DNA from: Snuella sedimenti
GTDB lineage: Bacteria; Bacteroidota; Bacteroidia; Flavobacteriales; Flavobacteriaceae
Reading direction: 5' to 3'
Assembly (NCBI RefSeq): GCF_016428595.1
Contig: NZ_JAELVQ010000024.1
Coordinates: 1 to 53,114, forward strand
DNA length: 53,114 nt
Made by a program: the position numbers and the translations under genes. A model generated the notes under the pieces. It worked only from the letters and a program-made list of their open reading frames with translations. It had not been told where the DNA came from and searched no databases. Numbering within the stretch: position 1 is the first letter of the stretch; the number at the start of each line of letters is the position of its first letter. Of the stretch, positions 7,526 to 17,841 are shown piece after piece.

Positions 7526-8770
7526 ATGTTTAGATTTTTATTCGATAGAGATACTTGGCAAGAGGTTTACGATAGTTTTAGCAAAAACAAACTACGGTCT
7601 GTCTTAACTATGGTAGGTGTTTGGTGGGGTATTTTATTATTGATCGGACTTTTGGGATCGGCCAGAGGCGTAGAGAATTCCTTTAATCGTTTGTTTGGAA
7701 GTTTTGCTACCAATAGTGTTTTTATTTGGGGACAGAATACTAGCAAACCGTTTAAGGGCTTTCAGGAAGGAAAAAGGGTTAGGTTATCACTGTCGGATGC
7801 AAAGAAAGTAGAAGATAATATCGATGGTATTGAGTTTGTCGTTCCAAGAAATCGAAACCAAGCCACCGTTGTTAGAAACTTTCTTTCGGGGAGTTTTGCT
7901 ATTAATGGCGATTACCCTCTATTGGATAAAGTACAAAAGAAAAAATTAATATATGGGCGGTTTATAAACCAAAACGATATTGATGACAATAAAAAAGTAG
8001 CCGTAATTTCTGAAGAGGTATATAAACAACTGTTTGAAAAGGATAAAAACCCTATAGGCGAATATATAGAGGTTAACCAAATTAGTTTTAAGGTAATTGG
8101 GATGTTCGAAAACGGAAATGGTAATATGGGACCTTCATCAGATATCCATATACCATTTACAACCTTTCAGCAGGTATACAATCAAGGCGATAGTATAGGA
8201 TGGATGATGATTACTGGGAAACCAGAATATAGTATTGAACAAATCGAAACGGATGCAAAATTGCTACTTAAAAACTTAAATAGAATCCATCCTGAAGACA
8301 ATCGTGCTTTTGGGAGTTTTAATTTGGGAAAGGAGTTTGCAAAAATTAAAGGTTTTTTAATTGGGATGCAATTTTTAACATGGTTTGTAGGTATTGCAAC
8401 CCTTATTGCGGGGGTCTTTGCTATAGGCAATATTTTATTGATCACGGTTAAAGAACGTACCAAGGAAATTGGTGTTCGTCGTGCTTTGGGGGCGACACCG
8501 TTTGAGATAAAAAGACAAATTGTTTTAGAGGCAGTTTTTATAACGTTGGTAGCAGGCTTATTTGGTATTATAACAGGTGGGTGGATTTTAATTGCGCTCG
8601 ATCATTTTTTCGGACAAGGAACTGAAGCCGTTATTGTCAATGCCTCCGTTTCCATAGCAATTGTGTTTATAGCCTTAATAATATTAGTGATTTTAGGGAC
8701 TTTAATCGGGCTCATCCCAGCCTTTAAAGCAACTAGTGTTAAACCCATACAAGCATTAAGAGAAGAATAA
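7526..8770 (+). CDS. MacB-like ABC transporter permease (second of two)
   Basis: A 414-residue paralogue of the preceding permease with the same layout: one N-terminal helix (about 22-42), a periplasmic domain with FINQNDIDDNKKVAVI, and three C-terminal helices with VKERTKEIGVRRALGATPFEI. The ATG at 7526 was taken; an in-frame TTG two codons upstream overlaps the previous stop. The first helix carries WWGILLLIGLLG, unlike the first permease, so the two are clearly diverged and probably form a heterodimer driven by the ATPase at 5600-6301. Confidence 0.9.
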   Translation: MFRFLFDRDTWQEVYDSFSKNKLRSVLTMVGVWWGILLLIGLLGSARGVENSFNRLFGSFATNSVFIWGQNTSKPFKGFQEGKRVRLSLSDAKKVEDNIDGIEFVVPRNRNQATVVRNFLSGSFAINGDYPLLDKVQKKKLIYGRFINQNDIDDNKKVAVISEEVYKQLFEKDKNPIGEYIEVNQISFKVIGMFENGNGNMGPSSDIHIPFTTFQQVYNQGDSIGWMMITGKPEYSIEQIETDAKLLLKNLNRIHPEDNRAFGSFNLGKEFAKIKGFLIGMQFLTWFVGIATLIAGVFAIGNILLITVKERTKEIGVRRALGATPFEIKRQIVLEAVFITLVAGLFGIITGGWILIALDHFFGQGTEAVIVNASVSIAIVFIALIILVILGTLIGLIPAFKATSVKPIQALREE

Positions 8771-8781
8771 TAGTTAAAAAT

Positions 8782-9909
8782 ATGAATAAAACAGTAAAAA
8801 TTAGTTTCGTAATTATAGCCATTATACTATTGGCTATTGTATTGAAGTATTTTAAGGATGCCAATACTAAAGATATAGAAGAATACAGTGTTGAAGAACC
8901 TTTTTACACGTCTATAAATACAAAGGCTGTGGCCACAGGGAAACTGAATCCAGAAGAAGAAATAGAATTGAAACCGCAAATTTCAGGAATTGTAGACAGG
9001 ATATTGGTTGAAGAAGGCGATGTGGTTAAAAAAGGAGATTTGATTGCCCAAATTAGGGTTGTTCCCAACGAGCAGAGTCTTGTAAGTGCCAAAAGTAGAA
9101 TTAGCTCCTCAAAATTGTCATACGAAAACTCCAAAGTACAATATGAAAGAGATAAGACGCTATTTGAAAAGGGAGTTATTTCAAAGCAGGCTTTTGAAAA
9201 TAGTGAATTGGCCTTTAATCAGGCTAAAGAGGCTTTGACTCAAGCACAAAATGATTATCAAATCATAAAAAGAGGATCCATTTCAGGAGGAAGTTCGGCC
9301 AATACAAATATTGTAGCCCAAATACCGGGAACCATATTGGAAATACCAGTACGTGAAGGCGATCAGGTGATCCAGAGCAATAATTTTAATGAAGGGACTA
9401 CAATTGCTACCATAGCCGATATGAGCATGATGATTTTTGAAGGTAAGGTAGATGAAGCCGAAGTAGGAAAATTGGAAGAGGGCAAACAAATAAAAGTGAT
9501 ACTTGGGGCCATAAATGATAAAGAATTTCCTGCTAAACTAACCTTTGTTGCACCTAAGGGAATTGAAGAAAATGGAGCGGTGCAATTTACTATTAAAGCA
9601 GATGTTGTTATTGATTCTACTACAAACATAAGGGCAGGCTATAGTGCTAATGCCGAGATTGATATAGAGAGTAAAGACAGTATTTTGGCAATAAGGGAAG
9701 CATTGCTCCAGTACAATAGAATAACAGAAAAGCCTTTTGTGGAAATACAAGAGAAAGAAGGTGCTTATAAGAAGCAAAATGTAACCTTGGGGTTGTCTGA
9801 TGGGATCAATGTAGAAATAGTAGAAGGCGTGAAATTGGGCGATAAAATAAAAGTGTGGAATAAGGCTTCTAAAGAAGGCGAAGAAGAACGAAGAGGTCGC
9901 AGAAACTAA
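8782..9909 (+). CDS. MacA-like periplasmic adaptor (HlyD/RND adaptor family)
   Basis: A 375-residue membrane-fusion protein. An N-terminal membrane segment (about 7-23) is followed by a split biotinyl-lipoyl domain (GIVDRILVEEGDVVKKGDLI and IPGTILEIPVREGDQV), an alpha-helical hairpin between the halves (about 95-165, with many Ser, Lys, Glu and Gln), and beta-barrel and membrane-proximal domains. Family role: links the MacB-type transporter in the inner membrane to a TolC-type channel. It lies 11 nt after the second permease and 19 nt before the TolC-like gene. The C-terminus is strongly charged (EGEEERRGRRN). Confidence 0.9.
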   Translation: MNKTVKISFVIIAIILLAIVLKYFKDANTKDIEEYSVEEPFYTSINTKAVATGKLNPEEEIELKPQISGIVDRILVEEGDVVKKGDLIAQIRVVPNEQSLVSAKSRISSSKLSYENSKVQYERDKTLFEKGVISKQAFENSELAFNQAKEALTQAQNDYQIIKRGSISGGSSANTNIVAQIPGTILEIPVREGDQVIQSNNFNEGTTIATIADMSMMIFEGKVDEAEVGKLEEGKQIKVILGAINDKEFPAKLTFVAPKGIEENGAVQFTIKADVVIDSTTNIRAGYSANAEIDIESKDSILAIREALLQYNRITEKPFVEIQEKEGAYKKQNVTLGLSDGINVEIVEGVKLGDKIKVWNKASKEGEEERRGRRN

Positions 9910-9928
9910 TAAATTTAGATTAACTACT

Positions 9929-11260
9929 ATGATGCAATTAAAAAAAAGGATGTTGATAGGTTTGTGCTTTGCAAGCATGGCTGTGTTCTCTCAACAAAAA
10001 AAGTGGTCATTACAAGATTGCGTTACCCATGCCTTAGATAATAATATTACCGTAAAGCGAACAGAAAATCAATTATTAATAGACGAGCAAGATGTTGTAG
10101 CGGCTAAAGGACAGTTTTTACCATCATTAAGTGCTAGTGCTTCACATAGTGTAAGTTTGGGGCAAACCGAATTATTTACTGGTAGTTTTGTTAATAGAAC
10201 CAGTCACTCTACAAGTTTTGGTGTTGGGTCTTCGGCAACCGTTTTTAATGGTTTTAGAATAAAAAACTCATATGAATTATCTAAACTCAATTTAGAAACG
10301 ACAAACCTAGAGCTAAGCAAAATAAAGGATGATATATCCTTAAATGTTGTTGACGCCTATTTAAGGGTTTTGTTTAACAAAGAAAATTTAGAAATAGCCC
10401 AAGTACAATATGAATTTAGTCTTAAACAATTGGATCAGGTTAAAGGACTTGTTGATGCAGGCGTACAACCGCGCGCCAATATTTACGATGCCGAAGCTAC
10501 CTTGAGCAGGGATTCGCAAAATGTTACGGTAGCCGAAAACAATTATAATTTGGCTTTGTTGTCCTTATCGCAATTATTACAAGTTCCATTTGAAGGGTTC
10601 AATGTAGAAATGATTGCTGTTGATACGCCATCTGAAGCACTTTTGTATAAAACCGTAACCCCGGTGTTAAACCATGCTTTGAGTAATAGGCAGGAAATAA
10701 CCTTAGCAGAACGGAATATTGAAAAGGCATCATTAGGTACGGAAATTTCAAAAAGTGGCTATTACCCCTCGGTAAGTTTAAGCTATGGGTTTGGTACAAG
10801 TGCATTTTATTCTAATTTAACCGATAATGAATCTGAGTTTTTAAGTCAGTTGAACGATAATAAAGGTCATCGTTTCTCATTGAATTTAAATATTCCCATT
10901 TTTTCAAAGTTTCAGAATAAAACGGCTGTAGCAAAAGCTAAAATTCAAGAAAAGAACCGACAGTTAGATTTAGAACAGGCTAAATTAACGGTAGAGTCCA
11001 ATATTCAACGCGCCTTTACAGATGCCCAGGCTGCATTTAAGGCTTTTGAAGCTGCAAAAAAATCGTTGGCTTCACAAGAATTGGCCTTTAACAACTCGAA
11101 AGAACGTTATAACATAGGGAGTATGACTGCTTATGAATTAGAACAAGCTCGAGTCGCTTTAATAAATGCACAATCTTCCCTAATAAATGCTAAGTACGAT
11201 TTTGTATTTAAAACGAAAGTGCTGGATTTTTATATGGGGAAAACCCTTATTGCGCATTAG
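9929..11260 (+). CDS. TolC-like outer membrane efflux protein
   Basis: A 443-residue outer-membrane efflux protein. An N-terminal signal peptide (about 1-21, ending VFSQQ) is followed by two internally related halves with long coiled-coil helices (NEEN-type repeats such as YDAEATLSRDSQNVTVAENN and the second-half EQARVALINAQSSLINAKYDF). Family role: forms the trimeric exit duct for the adaptor and ABC permeases encoded just upstream. It is the last gene of the efflux operon; no strong terminator is visible in the 99 nt before the next gene. Confidence 0.9.
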   Translation: MMQLKKRMLIGLCFASMAVFSQQKKWSLQDCVTHALDNNITVKRTENQLLIDEQDVVAAKGQFLPSLSASASHSVSLGQTELFTGSFVNRTSHSTSFGVGSSATVFNGFRIKNSYELSKLNLETTNLELSKIKDDISLNVVDAYLRVLFNKENLEIAQVQYEFSLKQLDQVKGLVDAGVQPRANIYDAEATLSRDSQNVTVAENNYNLALLSLSQLLQVPFEGFNVEMIAVDTPSEALLYKTVTPVLNHALSNRQEITLAERNIEKASLGTEISKSGYYPSVSLSYGFGTSAFYSNLTDNESEFLSQLNDNKGHRFSLNLNIPIFSKFQNKTAVAKAKIQEKNRQLDLEQAKLTVESNIQRAFTDAQAAFKAFEAAKKSLASQELAFNNSKERYNIGSMTAYELEQARVALINAQSSLINAKYDFVFKTKVLDFYMGKTLIAH

Positions 11261-11328
11261 TATTTGTGGCTTTCATTGATTTTTAGGAGTGGACAAAGAT
11301 TAAGCGTGTAAAAGTGCAAACAAAATGA

Positions 11329-11336
11329 TAGTTTTG
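11329..11336 (+). promoter_or_regulatory. Putative -7 box for tsaB
   Basis: TAGTTTTG fits TAnnTTTG and lies 23 nt before the tsaB ATG at 11360. No TTG is seen at the matching -33 distance, so this is a weak call. Confidence 0.3.
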
Positions 11337-11359
11337 CAGTCACTAATAAATAAGTTGAA

Positions 11360-12037
11360 ATGAATCCAGTCATACTTAGCATAGAAACAGCAACAACTAA
11401 TTGTTCGGTGTCCTTGTCAAAGGGAGGGGAAACCCTCGTTTTAAAAGAAGACTACGATACGAGTTATTCGCATGCAGAACGTTTGCATGTTTATATAGAT
11501 ACCGTATTAAAAGAAGCCGAGGTGCCGTTAACGGCTATTGAAGCCGTTGCTATAAGCAAGGGACCAGGATCTTATACAGGGTTGCGTATTGGGGTGTCCG
11601 CAGCAAAAGGATTATGCTTTGCATTGGGCAAACCCTTGATTTCTATAGCAACATTGGAAGCATTGGCGCATCAGGTAAAGTGTGATGAAGGTGTCATTGT
11701 TCCTATGTTGGATGCAAGACGTATGGAAGTGTATTCTGCTGTTTTTGATGCTAACCACAATCAAATCAGGGCTACCGAAGCCCAGGTATTAGATGAATCT
11801 GCTTTTAGCAGTTATTTAGAAAAAGGTAAAGTTTATTTTATTGGAAATGGCGTAGAGAAAACAAAGACTTTGATATCGCACCCCAATGCTGTATTTGTTG
11901 AAAATAAATTGCCGTCGGCGAATGAAATGGGGCTATTGGCTTTTAATAAATATAAAATAAGCGACACCGAAGATGTCGCCTATTTTGAACCTTATTATTT
12001 AAAAGATTTTGTAGCAATGAAGCCTAAGAAAAATTAG
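11360..12037 (+). CDS. tsaB: tRNA threonylcarbamoyladenosine biosynthesis protein TsaB
   Basis: A 225-residue ASKHA-fold protein that partners TsaD and TsaE in making t6A at position 37 of ANN-decoding tRNAs. The typical start is seen (ILSIETATTNCSVSLS), as is the conserved SKGPGSYTGLRIGVSAAKGL (about 66-85) that forms the TsaD interface. Length is normal. It overlaps the convergent MscS gene by 4 bp at the stop codons. Confidence 0.93.
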   Translation: MNPVILSIETATTNCSVSLSKGGETLVLKEDYDTSYSHAERLHVYIDTVLKEAEVPLTAIEAVAISKGPGSYTGLRIGVSAAKGLCFALGKPLISIATLEALAHQVKCDEGVIVPMLDARRMEVYSAVFDANHNQIRATEAQVLDESAFSSYLEKGKVYFIGNGVEKTKTLISHPNAVFVENKLPSANEMGLLAFNKYKISDTEDVAYFEPYYLKDFVAMKPKKN

Positions 12038-12855
12038 CCCTGTTTTTGTATTTCTACTTGATGCGGATAAGGAATTTCAATGCCTGCGGCGTCAAGTGCT
12101 TCTTTCGTATTTTCTGTAATTCCAAAATAAACCGCCCAATAGTCTTCGGCATTACACCAAGGTCTTACCGCAAAGTTGATAGAGCTATCGGCTAATTCCA
12201 ATACATTTACAGTAGGCTCGGGAGTTTGTAATACTTTTGGATGGTCTTTTAGAACTTGCATCAGTACTTCTTTCGTTTTTTTTATGTTTGAGTCGTAACC
12301 AACACCAAAAACCAAATCGACACGACGTGTACCTTCGGTTGTGTAATTGATAATATTTCCGTTAGATAAGGCACCATTTGGAATAATAATCTCTTTGTTG
12401 GAAAGCCCAGTTAGCTTGGTCGTAAATATTTCAATTTCTTTAACAACTCCTATTTCACCTTGAGCTTCGATGAGATCACCAATTTTAAAAGGTTTAAAGA
12501 TCATAATCAACACACCGCCGGCAAAATTACCCAAAGAGCCTTGTAAAGCCATGCCAACTGCCAGACCTGCAGCGGCTAAAATGGCAGCAAAAGATGTGGT
12601 AGGGACACCCAGAGTACCTAAAAGAGTAATGATGAGTAAGATTTTTAAGCCCCAGCTTGTAAGGTTAAGGAGAAACCTTTGAAGGCTTTCATCGTAGTTG
12701 CTCTTATGCATTACTTTTTTGGTGGCTTTAAGGATTTTTTTAATAATCCAGGAACCAATGATCCAAACGGCAATAGTGCCTATAACCTTTAATCCGTATT
12801 CGGTTGCAAATTCAATTAGGATGGTTGTCCATTTTTTTAATTCTGTTATTTCCAT
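12034..12855 (-). CDS. Small-conductance mechanosensitive channel (MscS family)
   Basis: A 273-residue inner-membrane channel close to the minimal MscS length (about 286). Three helices lie in the first 115 residues. The pore helix has the Gly/Ala pattern AAAGLAVGMALQGSLGNFAGGVLIMIFKPF (about 91-120 in parts), followed by the beta domain (GDLIEAQGEIGVVKEIEIFTT) and the C-terminal vestibule with IPYPHQV. Family role: opens on membrane tension to release solutes during hypo-osmotic shock. It is a single gene, convergent with tsaB. Confidence 0.93.
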   Translation of the reverse strand: MEITELKKWTTILIEFATEYGLKVIGTIAVWIIGSWIIKKILKATKKVMHKSNYDESLQRFLLNLTSWGLKILLIITLLGTLGVPTTSFAAILAAAGLAVGMALQGSLGNFAGGVLIMIFKPFKIGDLIEAQGEIGVVKEIEIFTTKLTGLSNKEIIIPNGALSNGNIINYTTEGTRRVDLVFGVGYDSNIKKTKEVLMQVLKDHPKVLQTPEPTVNVLELADSSINFAVRPWCNAEDYWAVYFGITENTKEALDAAGIEIPYPHQVEIQKQG

Positions 12856-13052
12856 AGTGTCTATTTGATAATGTATTGTTTAAAAATAAGAATTGTTACT
12901 ATGAAGTTTAAACCACTTCAATGCGTTATTTAAAGTTATAAGTGAAAAATAGTCAAATTTCTTTTTTGAACCAATATTAAGTACGACCCAATAATATAGG
13001 AAATAGTCACTTAAAATGATTAATGTTTGTACTTCGTAAAAGAAAATAATGT

Positions 13053-15164
13053 TTACTCTTTTAGCAGTTTTATGGCTCGATCTACTTCTTGTACAGGGAT
13101 TTTACATGCCTTATTTACGCAAACATAAATTAAGGTTGCTTGCGGATTGTATCGGTTTGCTAACAACGGTAAGTTGTTTTCTTTAAGGCTCCCCGCTATT
13201 AACTTGTTGGGGACATAATTATTGTTAAGCTCAGCAATTTTTTGCTTTGCATCCTTTCCTACAATGGCAACCTCATAATAAGGTGCTGCGTAGTTTAGCA
13301 TTAAATCAAGCCAATTGGAGTACCCCGAAGGGTATTCTTGCATTTCGGGTTTAACATTGTTGAGCATGGTCATAGCAGTCTTACTAAAATGTTCATTGTC
13401 GAAATAATGCGCTAATTTAAATAGGTTTTTGGCCATTACGGAATTACTTGCCGGAATAACATTATCGCGGTATTCTATGCTTCTGGAAACTAAAGAAGCA
13501 TCACTGTTCGAGGTAAAAAAGAACATTTTGCTATTATCGTCATAAAAATGATCGAAGGCATAGTTAGCCAAGTCTCGTGCTGTAGTTAACCAGGTTTCGT
13601 TTAAGGTGTTTTCGTATAGCGCAATAAAGGCATCAATTGTTGTAGCATAATCTTCAAGATAGCCATTAATGGTACTTTTACCGTCTTTATAATTATGGTT
13701 TAAGCCGCCGTCTTCACGTAATTGATTATTAATTATAAAGTTTGCGTTTTTTTCAGCAGCTTGTAAATAGTCGGATGTTTTAAAAACGCGGTAGGCATCT
13801 ACATAACCTTTAAGCATAATGGCATTCCAAGAGGTCAATGTTTTGTCGTCCAATCTGGGACGCTCTCTTTTATTGCGTTCTTTAGAAAGAATGGTTTTCC
13901 ATGTATTAACTTTTTCTCTTAAGGTTTCAATTGTAGTATTATGCTTTTGGGCTAGGGAAACATCATCATCTTTTCTAATAAGTACGTAGTTTTCGTGCTC
14001 CCAAAGACCATATGGGTTAATGTTGTAATAGTCTGAGAACATATCGAAATCGTCTTTGAGAAGTGTTTTCAGTTCTTCTTTTTGCCAAACATAAAAAGCA
14101 CCTTCTTCCAGTTCACCCTCAGCATTATGACTATCGGCATCCAATGAAGAGTAAAAAGCCCCATTTTTGGTAGTCATCTCTTGCTTTATATAGTCTAAAG
14201 TTTGAGTCACAACATCCTTGTAGAGTTCATTTTTAGTTGTAAGATAAGCATCGGCATATAAGCTTACTAACTGACCGTTGTCGTAAAGCATTTTTTCAAA
14301 ATGGGGTACATGCCAAATAGCATCAACAGAATATCTTGAAAACCCACCTCCCACATGGTCGAAAACACCACCGTAAGCCATTTTTGTTAGGGTAGTATTT
14401 ACATAATCCTGCAAGGCCTTATCATTATTTTGATAGGCATACCGTAATAAGAAATGGTAATTATTAGGCATCATAAACTTAGGCGCTCTATTTAAGCCAC
14501 CATCGTTATGGTCGAATTGTTTGCTCCAATTGTTTATGGCATCTGCAATAAATTGCGTTTCAAAAACAGGTTCATCGGTATTCAGGGTCACCATATCTAA
14601 AGACTTAATACCTTGTTCCAGTTTGTCGGCATACTCATGGAGTTTTTCAGGCTTTTCAAGGTAGAGTTTAGAAATTTGATCCAAGGCGTTAAGCCATTGT
14701 TCCTTTTTAAAATAGGTACCTCCCCACACCGGTCTGCCATCAGGTAGTGCAACAACATTTAAGGGCCAACCTCCACTCCCTGTCATAAGTTGTACAGCGT
14801 TCATATACACCTGATCAACGTCAGGGCGTTCTTCTCTGTCAACCTTAATATTAACAAAATTCTTATTCATTACCTGGGCCACAAGGCTGTCCTCGAAGCT
14901 CTCATGTTCCATAACATGACACCAATGGCAAGCTGCGTATCCTACACTTATTAGCATGAGCTTATTTTCTTGTTTAGCCTTATTTAAGGTGTTTTCGTTC
15001 CATGGATGCCAATCTACTGGGTTATGGGCATGCTGTAACAGGTATGGACTGGTTTCATTTATTAAGGCATTGGTGTATTTATATTCCATTTCTTCTGATG
15101 TTTGACTTTTGCAATTGAAAAGTGCTGTAAAAAATAATAATATAATATAGGACTGTCTTTGCAT
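13053..15164 (-). CDS. DUF255 thioredoxin-domain protein (YyaL/SPATA20 family), probable lipoprotein
   Basis: A 703-residue protein from the chosen ATG at 15164. Its first residues ([20 protein letters not shown]) look like a lipoprotein signal with Cys about 18. An upstream in-frame ATG at 15215 overlaps the nfu stop and would bury that signal. The N-terminal thioredoxin-like domain has [19 protein letters not shown] and the CxxC site in [16 protein letters not shown]. The rest is an alpha/alpha-barrel resembling glycan-epimerase-type folds ([31 protein letters not shown]). The family is widespread but its biochemical role is not settled. It lies 43 nt downstream of nfu on the same strand. 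Confidence 0.88.
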   Translation of the reverse strand: MQRQSYIILLFFTALFNCKSQTSEEMEYKYTNALINETSPYLLQHAHNPVDWHPWNENTLNKAKQENKLMLISVGYAACHWCHVMEHESFEDSLVAQVMNKNFVNIKVDREERPDVDQVYMNAVQLMTGSGGWPLNVVALPDGRPVWGGTYFKKEQWLNALDQISKLYLEKPEKLHEYADKLEQGIKSLDMVTLNTDEPVFETQFIADAINNWSKQFDHNDGGLNRAPKFMMPNNYHFLLRYAYQNNDKALQDYVNTTLTKMAYGGVFDHVGGGFSRYSVDAIWHVPHFEKMLYDNGQLVSLYADAYLTTKNELYKDVVTQTLDYIKQEMTTKNGAFYSSLDADSHNAEGELEEGAFYVWQKEELKTLLKDDFDMFSDYYNINPYGLWEHENYVLIRKDDDVSLAQKHNTTIETLREKVNTWKTILSKERNKRERPRLDDKTLTSWNAIMLKGYVDAYRVFKTSDYLQAAEKNANFIINNQLREDGGLNHNYKDGKSTINGYLEDYATTIDAFIALYENTLNETWLTTARDLANYAFDHFYDDNSKMFFFTSNSDASLVSRSIEYRDNVIPASNSVMAKNLFKLAHYFDNEHFSKTAMTMLNNVKPEMQEYPSGYSNWLDLMLNYAAPYYEVAIVGKDAKQKIAELNNNYVPNKLIAGSLKENNLPLLANRYNPQATLIYVCVNKACKIPVQEVDRAIKLLKE

Positions 15165-15207
15165 GTTTTTGGTGTTTATAAAATGAAATATAAAATTGCT
15201 AAAGGGG

Positions 15208-16113
15208 TTAGCCATTAATAGCTTCTACCATTTCAACTTTTCCAGGTAGCATTTCTTTTAACATGTTTTCAATACCACTTTTTAAGGTGTATGTTGAAGA
15301 CGGACAACCACTACAGGCCCCTTGTAGCAAAACACTAACATTTTTGCTTTCTGCATCATAGGAAATAAACTGAATATTGCCTCCATCGCTAGCTACTGCA
15401 GGTTTTACATATTCTTCAAGGATGTTTATAATTTCTTTAGAGATATCGTCTAAGTTTTCAAATTGGTTGTCCAGTTGTGTAGGTGTTTTTTCTAATGATT
15501 CAGCAGCATTAGGTAAAACGACCTCTTTACCATTTTCAATATAGCTTCGTATAAATTCGCGAAGTTCTATGGTAATATCTTGCCATTCGGCCATATCGTA
15601 TTTGGTAATCGACACATAATTCTCGTCAATAAAAACACGCTTCACAAATGGAAAGTGAAATAGTTCTGTTGCCAGGGGGGATAGTTTGGCATCATCAATG
15701 GAAGTAAATTCAAATAAAGAAGTAACAATCCTTTTATTGGCCACAAATTTCATAACAGCAGGATTAGGAGTGCTTTCGGCATATACGGTTACCGGTACTT
15801 TCTTTGCTGCATTGGCAGAGGCTTCAATTACAATGCCTCCATCGTTTAAATAGGCTTCAATTTGTTCGGACATTTCATCTTTAACATCCGTCCATTCTAC
15901 AATATTGTAACGTTCAACAGCAATAAAGTTACTGGAAATGTATACCTTCTTTACAAAAGGTAAGTAGAATAACTGTTGCGCCAAAGGGGATAGCTTTGCT
16001 TCATCTATGTTATTGAACTCAAAGCTCTCGTGCTTTGTTATGAATTGATTTAACTCAAATTTTATGATAGCATTATTAGATGTTTCCTGTATGGAAACCT
16101 TAAAAGTATTCAT
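15208..16113 (-). CDS. Nfu/NifU-family iron-sulfur carrier with two N-terminal Nfu domains
   Basis: A 301-residue protein. Two tandem Nfu_N-type domains cover about 1-95 and 105-200; they share the pattern AKLSPLA.....PFVK, and the second keeps the usual TPNPAVMKF start while the first has SNNAIIKF. The C-terminal NifU domain has the cluster-binding CxxC (Cys267 and Cys270 in [13 protein letters not shown]). Family role: assembles or carries [4Fe-4S] clusters to target proteins in the cytoplasm. The domain duplication is seen in other Bacteroidota. The stop overlaps a possible upstream start of the DUF255 gene, so the two may share a transcript. Confidence 0.93.
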   Translation of the reverse strand: MNTFKVSIQETSNNAIIKFELNQFITKHESFEFNNIDEAKLSPLAQQLFYLPFVKKVYISSNFIAVERYNIVEWTDVKDEMSEQIEAYLNDGGIVIEASANAAKKVPVTVYAESTPNPAVMKFVANKRIVTSLFEFTSIDDAKLSPLATELFHFPFVKRVFIDENYVSITKYDMAEWQDITIELREFIRSYIENGKEVVLPNAAESLEKTPTQLDNQFENLDDISKEIINILEEYVKPAVASDGGNIQFISYDAESKNVSVLLQGACSGCPSSTYTLKSGIENMLKEMLPGKVEMVEAING

Positions 16114-16287
16114 TTTTAATTTTTTTGTAAAAATACTAAAAGAAAACTATAGATATCCATATATTTGAGTTTTGTTGTACTTGACAATAACGTTAAAAAC
16201 ACACAATATGTTTTTTAAATTATTGTGTTTAAGTTTTTATGAGTCAGTAATTTACATTTAAAAGGATAAAGTCCTGAACCAAACTAT

Positions 16288-17289
16288 ATGAAACTAAAAC
16301 CTCTTTTTATACTAACAATCCTTTTATTGTTTAGCCATAACGCAAAATCGCAGGAAGGCCTTCCGGTTTACACCGATTATCTTACAGACAATTATTATTT
16401 GATTCACCCGTCAATGGCAGGTGTAGCAAACTGTTCTAAAGTTAGGTTAACTGCTCGGCAACAATGGTTTGGGCACGAAGATGCACCTAAGCTTTTAACC
16501 TTAAGTATTAATGGTCGGGTAGGTGATTCACAGTCGGCTTTGGGAGGGATAGTGTATGCCGATAAGAATGGCTACCATTCTCAAACAGGGGCTTATGCAA
16601 CCTATGCGCATCACTTGATGTTTTCGAGAAGTGAATTGGATTTAAATATGCTTTCCTTTGGTTTGAGTGTTGGGTTCATTCAATATAAGTTGGATGAAAC
16701 AACGTTTCTTGCAGAAGGATTTGATCCCCGGGTTTCTGGGATTGTTTTAAGCGACACCAATTTAAATATTGATTTTGGTTTTTCGTACCATTATTTAGAT
16801 TTTTATGCCCATGCTACAGTTAAGAATTTGCTTAAGAATTCTGGGATTAATAATGATGTAGAAATTACCAGTAACTTAAGGCGTTATTTAGTATCGGCTG
16901 GATACGTGTTTGGTAAATACGGAAGCGAATGGAGTTATGAGCCTTCCTTAATGTTTCAGTACAAAGATGGTACTAAAGAGGCTTCCATCGATATTAATGC
17001 GAAAGTGTACAAGAAGATGGATTTTGGCAAAGTTTGGGGAGGCCTGTCTTATCGAAGAAGTTTTGATGGTGCGGAGTACTTGGACGGCTCTGGTGTAAGC
17101 AGTCAAAAATTACAATTATTTTCCCCCATGTTGGGCGTTAACATCAATCAGTTTATGTTTGCTTATAATTATACTTACCAATCGAATTCCATTGTATTTA
17201 GTAATGGTGGCTTTCACCAACTTACATTAGGGTACAATTTTGATTGTAAACGCGAGCGTTTTGATTGTAACTGTCCTGCGGTAAACTAA
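16288..17289 (+). CDS. PorP/SprF family type IX secretion-associated outer membrane protein
   Basis: A 333-residue protein with a signal peptide (about 1-21, ending NAKSQ) and a predicted beta-barrel. The family hallmarks are seen: PVYTDYLTDNYYLIHPSMAGV near the start, then TARQQW, and repeated Gly/aromatic strands to the end (GGFHQLTLGYNFDC). PorP/SprF proteins are paired with gliding or type IX secretion components in Bacteroidota, often beside a large adhesin; here no such partner is adjacent. The C-terminus is unusually Cys-rich (CKRERFDCNCPAVN). It lies 5 nt before the carbonic-anhydrase-like gene. Confidence 0.88.
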   Translation: MKLKPLFILTILLLFSHNAKSQEGLPVYTDYLTDNYYLIHPSMAGVANCSKVRLTARQQWFGHEDAPKLLTLSINGRVGDSQSALGGIVYADKNGYHSQTGAYATYAHHLMFSRSELDLNMLSFGLSVGFIQYKLDETTFLAEGFDPRVSGIVLSDTNLNIDFGFSYHYLDFYAHATVKNLLKNSGINNDVEITSNLRRYLVSAGYVFGKYGSEWSYEPSLMFQYKDGTKEASIDINAKVYKKMDFGKVWGGLSYRRSFDGAEYLDGSGVSSQKLQLFSPMLGVNINQFMFAYNYTYQSNSIVFSNGGFHQLTLGYNFDCKRERFDCNCPAVN

Positions 17290-17294
17290 TAATT

Positions 17295-17813
17295 ATGCCA
17301 GTTATTAAAGAGGTAAACGGAAAAAGCCCACAGATCCCAGAGGATTGCTATGTGGCCGAAAATGCTACCATTGTAGGCGATGTGAGTATGGGAAATCAGT
17401 GCAGTGTTTGGTTTAATGCTGTAATTCGTGGCGATGTTCATTTTATAAAAATGGGTAATAAAGTAAATGTCCAAGATGGTGCTGTTATTCATGCTACTTA
17501 CCAAAAATCGCCAACTACCATAGGGAATAATGTTTCCATAGGGCATAATGCTATTGTGCATGGTTGTACAATCCATGATAATGTTTTAATAGGTATGGGG
17601 AGTATTGTTATGGACGATTGTGTGATTGAAAGTAACAGTATTATTGCAGCCGGAGCCGTAGTATTACAAAATACCCATGTTGAGGCCGGTAGTATTTATG
17701 CCGGGGTTCCAGCAAAAAAAGTAAAAGATATTTCTCCTGAATTGATTTCTGGTGAGATTGACCGTATTGCTAATAATTACATTAAATATTCAGGTTGGTT
17801 TAAAGAAGACTAG
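17295..17813 (+). CDS. Gamma carbonic anhydrase family protein (hexapeptide repeat)
   Basis: A 172-residue left-handed beta-helix protein with repeated hexapeptides (VGDVSMGNQCSVWFNAVIRG, IGNNVSIGHNAIVHGCTI). The gamma-class pattern is visible: RGD at the end of the third coil, and metal-ligand-type His residues in AVIHAT, SIGHNAIVHG. Family role: zinc or iron-dependent carbonic anhydrase or a related acyltransferase-like protein (YrdA/PaaY group); activity cannot be proven from sequence. It is 5 nt from the PorP-like gene and convergent with murI. Confidence 0.88.
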   Translation: MPVIKEVNGKSPQIPEDCYVAENATIVGDVSMGNQCSVWFNAVIRGDVHFIKMGNKVNVQDGAVIHATYQKSPTTIGNNVSIGHNAIVHGCTIHDNVLIGMGSIVMDDCVIESNSIIAAGAVVLQNTHVEAGSIYAGVPAKKVKDISPELISGEIDRIANNYIKYSGWFKED

Positions 17814-17841
17814 AATTACTTTAAACGTCCATTATTTTCAT

